From: Rhinopomastus cyanomelas
Lineage: Eukaryota > Chordata > Aves > Bucerotiformes > Rhinopomastidae
DNA: 64,000 bases
Direction of reading: 5' to 3'
Assembly: GCA_013400115.1 (NCBI GenBank)
Contig: VXBP01008642.1
Location: 38,191 to 102,190 of the forward strand
This document shows positions 26,001 through 38,000 of this stretch, in pieces. How positions within the stretch are numbered: position 1 is the first letter of the stretch; the number at the start of each line of letters is the position of its first letter. The position numbers and the translations under genes were made by a program. The notes beneath the pieces were generated by a model that did no database searches, was not told the DNA's origin, and saw only the letters and a program-made list of their open reading frames with translations.

Positions 26001-29000
26001 TTTGTGTATGGTCCTGGTGAAACTGGGTCTTGGGTGCATTTGTGAGGTGGCTGAGAAACGTGTATCATCCTGCAAGCCTCATTCCACCCATGGTTGAGCC
26101 CACATGTTCCTGGCTGAGTTCAACTCTGTTACTAGGCCAGTGTCCTGGCCTTAAAACCATCTGGTTTTGCGTTAATACCATGCCTGTGGACCACCTAGAC
26201 ACTTTTAAAATATGGACTCACTCAAGTTATGGTCTTTTGGAAAGAAGGTCTTCTGTCCTGCTTTCCAATGGAAAAACTTTGCCTGATCTATCACCTTTTT
26301 CCGTAAGAGAAAAAGGAAAGAAAGGTCATTCTCCTAGTCTAGATATTAAAATCAGTGTTGGTAGAGAGTTAAGTTTTTTTCTCCTCAAAATTTCACCAGG
26401 GTGTTTAAAACCACTTTCCATTTCAACCTGGCCACTGCTTATTCTCCATACTGCAAAATCTTTGGGATATGTCTAACCTGTCTGAAGTCAAGATGGTGAC
26501 TGGACCCATCTCTGGAGCATACCATACATTTTATCTTTGGTTTCTTTTTAAAATTGGTGGAATTTTAGGAATAACTGTATGGCTGTAACATCTTATGATG
26601 TTTTCAGTGCTGTGCTTAGTTCCACGTGGGGACTTCTCCTGGAGGCAGTGTCCCTAAAGCTTTCAGATAGAGGCTTTTCTCAAGAAGGCAGAAGGAAGAA
26701 GCAGCAGAAGACAGTATGCAGGAGGAAGAGTTCATACATAGAAGTGAAGGAGTAAACACGGGGCACGGTCCATCTCAAGTGCTAGGTGGAAGGGACCAAT
26801 TCTTAGCTTCAGTGGCATGTGACAGTGCAAATAAATTCTTACCTCATGGATACAGTGACCCATTTGCATTAAATTTGCATTGGTGTGGAAATGAAGCTGG
26901 TATCTCGCTATGCTTGCAATAAAACCATGCTAATATTGCATAATTGCTGTGATCTTAAAAATTATTAGTCGTGTGCTTTTAGTTAGCAGATTAAGCTGTC
27001 ATTTCCCTTAAATTAAAATTCTAATGTGATGCGCCTGCTGTACTTCTGAATAACACACTAAATCTCACCAGTGAGGGAAGAGTAACAGTGGGGTGGAAGC
27101 AGAACCTTCTTTGCACACCCATTATGATGTTTAATGAATGAGTGAAAAATACCAGTATTTTGGAACACCACAGGTCCAGTAACTATGGGAGAGGGCAGGA
27201 AAGAAAGAAGGCGTACTGAACGAGGAATCTTTTGAATCTCAAATGCCTTTAGACAGTAAAAAAATAGAAAATCCTTCAACATGGGAGCAGTGATGCAGTG
27301 CTCTTTGCTTTAGCATTGCTTCATTGTTCAGGCCAGGGGGTAGCTTTTCAATTCTTGCTCTAAATATAAACCATTTGTTTGTTAGAGATAAAATTCTAAC
27401 AACTGGCTGTCACGTTGTCTAAAGGTTACTAATCTCTCTTCATTAACTTCAATCATCAGATTTTTCCTAAGGGAGAAGTGAGATTAATTCCCCAAGGGTT
27501 TTCTGAATCCAAATCCCATTTTTCAAATTTTGTAAATTATATGCAGAGCTGCAATGGAAAAGCCTTTGAAATGAAATATTGATAGATAAGAAGACAGTCC
27601 TTGAGCTAAAGAACTGTAGCAATGCATACCGCAACTCTTTAGTAGCTGTGTAGTTACACGAAGCACATTGCTTCCTGTTAGCAAATGCTTTTCTTTGTAC
27701 TGGCCCAATTTATTAGGGAAAAGTGAGCTGAAGGGACACTCTGCTTTACCAAATGAATCCTAATATCATTTAAAGTATCTATGTGAATGTGATTGCTGTC
27801 AAATATGTCTCTGAAATAACCAATATCTTATAGCCATGTGTGCTCTAGAATGCACTGTCCTGCTGAAAATTAACCTTTTCACAAAAGGAGGAAAATAAGG
27901 TCTTTTCTGTTCACATAATCTGAAGGTTAGTCTACAGTGTTTGGTAAGAGATAAGAGCAGCAAAACTGCCTGGTAGAAGGCAGAAGAGCCATACTAATGG
28001 CCAAGTCCAGGCTAATGAAGATTTGCTGCTGCCAGGTGGGTTTTTGCATCTCCTGTTTTGCAGCTCTGTATGGGGTGAGACCCATCAGAGCTCAGCACCT
28101 TGAGAATCTGACCTGCTTGAATATTTTGTTCAGGTCAGTGCACTCAGACAGTGAATTTCACATATAAGCTGCTGTTCAGAAGATCTATTACTGCTTTTCA
28201 TTCCTGAGAGTGCTTTTACAATGTAATTAATTTTTATGTAGTGTATTAATATTTCCATGATGGGGGGATTGACACTTTCATAGTGAAAGTATCTGCTCTG
28301 CTAGATTCATGTCTTCACTTGGTTTTAATCTTGTGGTCTGACACCTACATTCATAGCAAAGCTGTCTAAGAGTACTCTGTTTAAATTGCAGGCAGAGGAA
28401 TTGCCAAGATTAAAAGCCATAATGGAAACACAGAGGGCAGAGGAAAGTAGGGAAATAGGGTTTGACCTCCAGTGGATGTGCTGTACTCAGACATGATCCC
28501 AAAGGCTTTGCCTGGGACCCTCTTGGACCCTTGCACCCTTTTCTTGTAGCAGTGTCATCTTTATCACTAGATGTCTGTTTCCTTGGTAGTACAGCCACAG
28601 AGGCTGCTGGCAGTTGGATCCTGGTAAAATAAATTTGCCCTTGAGATGTGGTAATTCACACAGAGAGTATTTATGTGGGTTGAAAAGTGGTGCTATACTT
28701 CCTGTTTGCTCGCCTGTCCTTGCCTGGTGTGGGAGGGGTTATCAAGTCTGTACTGAAAAATTTGGAAAATACAAGTCCCAGGAAAACAGGAGAGTCTTTA
28801 TTTATGTGTTAAATAATTGCCATGCAGTTGGCCTCCAGCTTTATTGAAATCTGAAATGTCACAGGCTAAATGATACAGCGTGTAAATGTCCCATATATGT
28901 GTGCTCATACCCTTTTGTCTAGAGACACCCTGGGAAAGTAGGGCTACTTATCAGAGGAGCCAATTCAGCAGTGCTGAGCGTCCATTTTGAAACTTTGTTG

Positions 29001-32000
29001 TGTCTTTCAGGCAAACTTGTGCTTTGTAGACATCGATAACCATTTCATTGAACTGCCAGAGGAATTCCCCCAGTTCCCCAACAAGCTGGAATTTATCCAG
29101 GAAATCTCTGAGGTTCTCCTGCAGTTTGGGATCCCACCGGAGGGTAACCTGCACTGCAGCGACAGTGCCACCAAACTCAAGAACTTGGTTCTTAGCGACT
29201 TAGTGAATGACAAGAAGAACGGGAACATTCCCAGCAGTGCCCTCAATATGTATGAGCTGCTGAAAGGCAACGAGACAATTGCCCGCTTGCAAGCCCTTGC
29301 CAAAAGAACGGGTGTGACGATGGAAAAAATGGCTATCACAGCTCCTCTTCCAGAGAAGGATGAGATATTGCCGTGTGAGGAGCTGGAGCTGAGGGACTAC
29401 AAACTGAATGTGCAGCTTCGTGAAGTTTTTGCCAACCGCTTTACTCAGATGTTTGCAGACTACGAGGCTTTTGTCATTCAGGCTGCCCCCGATATGGAGT
29501 CATGGCTGACAAACAGGGAACAAATGCAAAACTTTGACAAAGTAAAGATAGTCGCGTATTCGTTTCTCCACCTGAAAGTGCTTTGGGGAGGGGGCGAGGA
29601 GAGCTGTATTATGTGTCTGTGTAGCCTAGGTGCCTTTTAATCCACCATTCTTCATCTGCCTCGCAGAGAAATGTGCCCGTTCTGATTACACAGGGCCGGA
29701 TCACCTGCCAGAGTATATTGATGCAGATCCATTGAGTTGGTCAGAGCTGTCCTGGCTCGTACAAGCCAAGCTGGCATGCTTCTGCCCAGCTGACAGGGTT
29801 TGTAGAAGGGCAGCAATGGAAGGGAACTCTGCTAAGAGGAGAGGTGCACACAGGAGACAAAAATTCAGATCCAGTCTGTTGATTCCTAATCTCACAGGAA
29901 AGCTTTTTGTTAGTGGATGGTGTTCTGCAGAAGGTTATCACACTGCTATGGCAGAAGAGTACTGTTGTGATTACCTTGTAGCACGTACACAAGAGTGAAC
30001 AGGAAGCTAAGATTAGAAACAAGGAAATAAATAGACTGTAGAGCAACAAAAGACGTGAGAAACGTTTGGAACCTTGCATAGTTATAATTTCCAAGTGACT
30101 TTATAAAGCAGATAGTGCTCATAGCCATCCTTTTTTTCAGATACAAGTCCTTCTCCAAAGGAGATTGCTAAAGGGGTGAACAGTCAGCAATAGACTAAAT
30201 ATTGATTTGAGTCAATTTTTCATTAAAAAAATGCTGTCGTGGCTTTTATTGGTTTTGTTCACATTCAGGCATTGAACAGCATGCAAACGAAGGGGGTTGC
30301 TTGGACAATCCTTACAATAAAATGGGCTTTTAAGAGTACGGTTTTCAAAGCTCAGTTAGAAACTTCGGCACCTGCTCAATTGTAATTGGAATTTCATAGT
30401 TAATTGTCATGCTTAGCCTCAGAAAAGTGCATTAGCTGAAGAGCACTGTACACCCTTTCCTATGTATGATACCTTAGTAACTGATCAGGTCCCAGGCAGA
30501 GATGCACAGACCAGAAGTCCCAAGAGGGCACACATGGCAGTGGTCTAATGTGGGATGCACAGGGCTGTGGGTGGTAGCTGTTAGGCTGCTTTGAAAAGAC
30601 TGTCAGCACAGGCATCACTTGAGTAATATTCCTTTACTCTAGCTGCCATGAAGCCTTCCCCAATGGCTTATTTCTCACAGTCGTGACCAAAGAGGTGACC
30701 CTTGAGCCAAACTCCTTCATAGCTGGATTCTGTCCTCCTTGAGAGATGATTTTGTCGTAGGGAAGCCTTGTCCAAGCCTTCCTGCTGGCTGCTGGATTGG
30801 TTCTCTGCCACAGGATGGCTCATCGTGTTGACACGAGGCAGGAATGTAGCACTAATGAGCTGTTCTGTATTTCAGGCTTCTTTCCTTTCGGACCAACCTG
30901 AGCCTTACCTCCCATTCCTTTCACACTTCATCGAAACACAGATGTTTGCAACCTTCATAGACAATAAGATAATCTCCCAGTGGGAAGAGAAGGACCCTTT
31001 TCTGCGAGTTTTTGACTCCCGAATTGAGAAAATAAGGCTATATAATGTAAGGGCTCCTGCACTGCGGACGTCCAACTACCAGAAATGCAGCACTTTGAAA
31101 GAAGCAGGTATGTTCAGACAGGCTAGTAAAATATTCAAAAGTACATTGTCAGTCATGAAAAAATATAGGTCCTCAGTCACATAGGCAGTGCAGCTGGTGA
31201 GGAAGCCCTACTGCTACCTGAGAAGAACTTGGTGATGTCCTTATTTTCGCCAGGAAAAAACTCGAGCATACTTTTGAACACAAAAACAGTGGGAGCGTTT
31301 TTCTTCTCTTTGGACTCTCCTAGGATGGTGCCCTTAATAAACAAACCAAATCACAGAGGCAGGCTTGCCATTTCTCATTTCGGGCAGCTCCTCTTCAATT
31401 GCCAGGAGAGCTTTCCTTCACGGTGGTGGTGGGACCAGTGCCAGCCACACTGAGGAACCAAGCCCTGCTGTCTGGTCCGTTGGCCCAGCCTCCCCCTTTC
31501 TGTAAAAAGACCTTTTTTTGCTTTATGCCATTTGGTTAGAACAGCTGAGGATGCCGGGGACATAATCTTGTGTGGCATATTTAGTAGCTCCAGCAATAGA
31601 TGTTCAGGATTACCGAACAGTACTGAAGACTTTGGATTTTTTTCCATTACAGTCACAGGATGCATTTTCAAATTATACTTGAGTTTCTTGCAGTGCAAGC
31701 ATTTATTTCATTTCCAAATAATACAGTGAAATTATACTCCTATATTTGTTGAGACACATATTAATGGGCTGGGGCAAACACATTTCTCATATTGTGTTTT
31801 TTCGTTTAATTCCTTCGGTGTTTTAATTGTTACAGATGTGGCAGAAAGAAAAATAGTGTATCTGCTTGATTTCTGCTGTCTAAAGCCAATTCTAATTTGC
31901 AGGTCGACTGTCTATGCAGCGTCTAGTTCTGGTAGATATTGTGGCACCGGAACCTCATTTTCTGTCTTGTGAACAGCGGCAAACGGATAGTAATACCGAT

Positions 32001-35000
32001 TTTCATTCATTTTTACCATTCACAATACGTCACTGTAGCACCAGTGCAACACCTGTGTGTTTAATCTGTTCTTTTCAGAACCCTTCAAACCCTTTGACCT
32101 CACACTACCCAGTCCTCTTCTGCAAAATAAATCCCTGCAAAATGATTATTTTTTTTAGAAGCGAAAAGGAAAAGCTGCTCATTTTCTAATGATAATGTAT
32201 GTAAATATTATGACAGTTTCTTTGCTATCTAGGTTTTATAAAACAGGAAATTAGTTTTATGTTGTTCTTGACAAATGGAAAAATCAATTTAGCTTCCACA
32301 TTTTGCATGTTTATTCAGTAATAATGATTTGCTGAAAAGAATGGGCCTGCCTGTTGATGGATGGGCTGTAAAGAGTTGAACGGGCCTTGGTTCTCATGGG
32401 GGATTTTAACTACCCTGATATTTGTTGGAAGTCCTACTCAGCCAGCCATCCACAGTCCAGGAGCTTCCTCCAGTGCATTGGTGACAATTTCCTGATGCAA
32501 ACCGAGGAGGAGCACTGCTGGATCTTGTACTCACCAACAAGGAAGGGACAAGTACTGGGACCCGTCCTATTCAATCTATTGATTAATGACTTGGATGAGG
32601 GATTAGGAACTGCTGGAGGGACTCCAGCATAGGGCAACGAGGATGATGAAGGAAATGGAGCACCTCCCTTATGAGGAGAGGCTGAGGGAGCTGGGTCTCT
32701 TGAGCTTGGAGAAGAGGAGACTGAGGGGTGACCTCATTAATGTCTATAAATATTTGAAGGACAGGTGTCAGGAGGATGGAACTGGGCTCTTCTCGGTGTC
32801 ATGTAGTGATAGGACGAGGGGCAGTGGTTGTAGGCTGGAACATAGGAGGTTCCACATAAATGTGAGAAGGAGCTTCTTCACAGTGAGGGTCACGGAGCAC
32901 TCGAACAGGCTTCCCAGGGGTTAGTGGAGTCTTCTCTGGAGAAGTTTAAAACCCTCCTGGATATGTTCCTGTGTGACTTGGTGTAGGTGATCCTGCTGTG
33001 TCAGGGGGATTAGTCTGGATGATCTTTCAAGGTCCCTTCCAGTTCCTAATGTTGTGTGATTCTGTCAATATTAAAGCTGCTAATTAAATGCTGATTTCCC
33101 CCATACACCTCCTTTCGTCTCTCATTCACAGGGCAAGTGACTCAATGTTGAAAGGATATCTACCTTTTGTCAAGTTTTGATATGGAATCCTTATGCCCTT
33201 GAAGCAAATGGCTGAACCACATTAGTCTCAGCAGACCTGTGATTCTCAGGGAGCCCTTTCTAATCTTGCTGTAGCCTCCCCTGTTTCCAAGCAGCTGTTG
33301 ATCTTGTTGATGCTGCTTATGCCTTGCTACAGTTTGCTCTGCTTTTTGAAGGACTGTCTTCCAGTAATGGCACAACTGATGCCAGTTATGCCATTACTGT
33401 TAAAACAATGAATGAAACAAAGGATTTCAGATGAAAGTCGCAGTGCTCTTGCCAACTATTTAACCTAGAGAAAACTGAGAGGAGACCTCATCCATGCCTG
33501 TCCTGAAGGGTGGGTGTAGGGAGAATGGAGCCAGACTCTTTTCAGTAGTGCCCATTGACAGGACTAGGAGCAATGGGCATAAGCCGGGACACAGGAGGTT
33601 TTGTTTAGATAGGAGGAAAAACTTCTGTGCAGGTGACAAAGCTCTGGAACAGGCTGCCCAAAGAGATTGTGGAGTCTCCTCTGGAGGCATTCAGAACCTG
33701 CCTAGATGCAGTCCTGTGAAAGCAGTCATTCTTTAGTAGGGTGGGTTGAACTAGATGATTTCTAGAGGTCTCTTCCAACTCCAGCAACTGCGTGATTCTG
33801 TGATAACGCATCCTGTGGCTTCCTTAAATACCCGCTTGCTTAACAGCTAACTTGCTTGTGTCAGTACTAGTTGTGTTGGGTGAAGAAACTAAAAACAAAA
33901 TAACAAAATAACAGTGCAGATGTTTCCACACTTCTGTAAGTGACAGATTTCTGCGTCTAAAGTCAGGATTTAACGTTTTAGAACATTTTCAGGGATTGGA
34001 GCGTGACCACTTCTGTTGTTGTAGCATGTTTCTTCGGGCGGTTTGCTCAGTTGTTCACCTGTGACTGTAACTTACAGCCCAGTCCATTGAGCAGCGCCTG
34101 ATGAAGATTGACCACACAGCTATCCACCCGCACTTACTTGATATGAAGATTGGCCAAGGGAAATATGAACAAGGATTTTTCCCGAAGTTGCAATCAGATG
34201 TCTTGGCAACGGGACCCACCAATAACAAGTAAGCACAGATTTTATTTTCTGGATGTGAAAGTAGGTTTCTCATATGAAAGATCCACATCACTGGACAACA
34301 GTATGGTTTGGGAAGTCTGACCTGTCCAATGGACTCTACAACTCTTTCTGGTTGGGATAGACTATGATTCTGAGGTTATGGCCGTGGTTTGGGTTATGAC
34401 AGAGATGGTTAGCTTTGGTTTTGGAAAGATTCTTTGCTACATTTTTCTGTTGAGTGTTAAGTACTGTGTCTTCTTGTACATACTTTTAGTTTTATCATTG
34501 CTATCATAATTTTTAAGTTCATTCCTTCACTGTTTTTCACTTAATAAGATAATTTGGAAATCAAAGCCAAAATTTGGATTCTGAGAGAAAATTTGGTGTT
34601 GAAGCCTCCACATCATCATGCAGAAAGAAACTAATGCCCACTTGTTCCTCTCTTTCCTCTGTTATTACATGTCCCAAAGATATTTATAGCTCTCTTTCAG
34701 TTTCCACATTGGAATAACGTGGAAGGATAACCTGATGAGTGTGAAGACTATGTGGTTCTGTACCAGCATTGCTTTTCTGTGTCTTGTAGGGTTCTGTAGT
34801 GCACTTTGATGTGAAGGTAGGGGGACCTACAGCTATGGAATCTATCATGTCATTACATAGTTAATTTGCTTAATGTAAAATGAGAATCTGGAACAACTAA
34901 TACACTTCACATTTATACATTTATAATATAAACCAAGTGCTGTACGTTACTTTATCTTTTTTATCTTTCCTCAAAACTCAGGAAAGAGAAGGGAGGGTTC

Positions 35001-38000
35001 ACTGCCTTCAAAATTGGAAGATTTATACATCAGTGGCTACTGTTTCATTAAATTATTAGCTCAAGCCCTCACTTCTAGTTTCTGTGGCAGGTCAAAATAG
35101 GGGAGCACAGATAAATCAGAGAGTTCCATACCCCATAACTGTCCAAATGTTAAAGCTAGCTCTTCTTGTAGACGTGTGCATGCACATGCACTGCTCTCAA
35201 CTCCTGTATGAGGAGTTTATACACCTTTTGTGCCCCCCAGTGCTAGCTAATCCTAATTTAAAAACCTAATAAGAATAAGACTTACAAATGGTAAGATGAT
35301 ACACGTAAGCACTGAATGTTTACAAAACTGCAATTTTAAAAATAAATTTAAAATATTTTGAAAACCTACAAAAAAGAGGCATGTGAATGTCGAAGTTTCT
35401 TTGTTTGCAGTCTTCTTGCAAACTGAGCCAAAAGTTTACAGGTAATGCTCCCTTGAGGAGTGGAGATTTCTGCCTCTGTCTTGTTGGATGCTGTGTTTAG
35501 AAGTCTGCCTTCTACCCTTACGGTGGGTTTCAGTTTTACAGTGTCATCAACAGTGTGAGCATGCCCACCCTGCTTGAAGTGTCTTATATCTTGTGGCTCT
35601 CTTGTAGAATTTTAGTGAATCTATAAATAAGCATCAATTGAAACTGTTTTCCTTATGCTTTCTATTGCATTGATACCTATTCTATAGCAGGGCTTTAACT
35701 TCTTGAGTGATAATTTTGGTTTTAGATAGCTGGTGTTGGTCTTCAAATTGCACGTTTCAGAATGTGTAAGTACCAAAATCCCACTGCTTATCGCAAAGCG
35801 GTGTCAAAGTGACAAATGTTTGGAACTCATCCAGTTGTATATTGCCAAAAAGGTTTGTAATTGGAAAATCTCAAGACCATCTGTTTATATCTTTCTGGCT
35901 TTTTATGTGAGGTGCTGAGAGGACTCTTTCTAATTTAGGACATGTAATTTTTTTGTATTTACACCCACATGTAAAACAGACAGCCTTTTCATGCTCTCCG
36001 CAAACGCAGTGCAAGTCGTTTGCCTACAAAATCAGGTGCCGTATAGCCTTCCATTCAGTCGAATGTCCCAGCGCGTGCTGCTCAAGGGCATGTTATACTT
36101 ACCCACGGGACTGGGCCTTTGCATATGGGCATGGGAGAAATGAACGTTTCAGCTCAAGTGCTAAGGTCAGGCACTGTGTGGTGATGTTTTCCTGGTAGTT
36201 TAGGGGCTTTTTTCTTACTTTTTTTCTTCCAGATTCAGGTTCTCTCTTCAAATTCTTCCAGACAGTTTTGTCCTGTAGGTAGTAGAGCCTTATTCATACA
36301 TCCCACCGGGAACTGGAGCTGGAGCACTGCCCTGGGTAGGCTTTGTGTTCTCCTTTGACTTTTGCTCTTTACTTTCTGAGAGCAGGAGAGAGTCGGAACA
36401 GATTACTTTGCAATTTGACTGAAACTCTTTTTTTATTTTACTGTATTTGCAATATATTTTAATTTTAATAAATCAAATCATAGTCATTAAGTAATATTAT
36501 ACTGCAGCTATAGTCTTCATGTGCATTGAGATACTTATTTTCAGTGCTTGATAGGTTCCACTGTTGTTTCAGCTTCCTTTCATAAATAATTAACTTCTGT
36601 ATTTTCTGCGCCAGTTGAACATCTTTCTTTTCAAGGATTTGGCAGAAGGCTACGGTATTATTAGAAACCCTACGATCAGACTAGAAATTCCTTGGGACAT
36701 AATTATCTTGTTTTTGCAGTATCTGGCATAAAGGACTTTGAACATTTGGGAGCTTTAAAGTTGCTTGGTTTCAAACCTGGTTAACGAGTGGCTGCTCTCA
36801 GGCAACAGCTTCATGTGAGGGTAAAATTCAAATGAACATATAGGAACATGTGGAAAAAACACAGGCTTTCTGTGGTATTTCAAATCCCAGTGCAAAGCAA
36901 AGACATGGCGAAGCCATGTAGCACCATGATTAATGTTGTTCATAGCCTTTAGATAGAGATGCACTCAATGTCGCAGGAGCTACTAGTGTAATGAGAAATT
37001 TCTCTGAAGTAATTCCTGGAAGCACTTTGAAAAATGGAGAAAGCAGAGGTACCAACTCCTGCAAAAGGGGAAAATCTGTGAAGTTTCTACTCAAAAATAC
37101 GTCATTGTGTTTTGTTTGTTCCTACATAGGCACCATTTTTATCAAACTGCTCCAAATGCACCCAACATTGGTGGTGTTGGGTAACTAACTGTGATGATGG
37201 TACTTAGTGTTGTGGTGTGACCTGCATTTCATGCAAGAGCTCTCGCTGAAGAACCTGGCAGGCAGCGGACACATTTTCAGCCTAGCTTTTGTCCCGTAGG
37301 CCTGTCACCTGCCAGGCAGTTTCCCATCAGGAAAGGTACCATCTTGCACCTGTATCTACCACAAGGGCTAAGTTTGTGCTGTAGTCTCTCCTGATGCAGA
37401 CCTGTCAGATATCTTCTGGTTCTTGACCCAGGCTTTCCCTCCTGGATTTTTTTCCACTCACATGTGTCCTCTCTGTCTCTCTGACTTCCAGCCGCTGGGC
37501 CAGTCGCAGCACCACTGCACAGCGGAGGAAAGACCGCCTGCGGCAGCAGTCTGAGCACATTGGGCTGGACAACGACTTGAAGGAGGTAGGTGACATCATA
37601 TGCGGGTGGCTCAGCCTTGTGACCCAGGAGGTGAGGTTTGGACAAGCAATGTGTTACTGCTCTGGGCAGTTAGGTAGCTGCTGTACAATTCATGTGGGTC
37701 TCTTGTAGCCATTTGGACGCTGCTTGTCACAGACGCTTGCGTATGTAGTACAACTTCAAAGCACACAACACAAATAAAGCACTTTTATTATTTTGGAATG
37801 AGACATCCCTTTTGAAGGAAAATGGCTTATTTGCTGCTTGAGACCCTGTTCGTGTTTCTGCACGCTAAGAGCGGAGCTCTGGTGCCTGCCTGGTTGCAGC
37901 TGTCAGGCTTTGGCCACGGTGAAGGTCTCTGGAGAAGTCGAGTCCTTGGCTAAATGTCAGCGCTGTAGAGACAAATGAGGCAGGGCTCTTTTTGGTTTCT

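Larger units (their letters stand above)
31108..34077 (+). other. DENND5B: DENND5B intron 6
   Basis: A 3-kb intron with two plus-strand CR1 copies close together: 32380-33065, with internal deletions, and 33466-33804, from a different subfamily. The rest has no recognisable feature. Confidence 0.85.

Noticed and set aside
26030..26476. 148-codon frame in intron 4
   Set aside because: No domain, no splice context and no coding-type composition; it is most likely chance.
29657..29713. Possible extra exon after exon 5 (acceptor CTGCCTCGCAG)
   Set aside because: The candidate with donor GAGTATAT would be 46 bp and break the frame, and reading on meets a stop. Exon 6 joins exon 5 perfectly without it.
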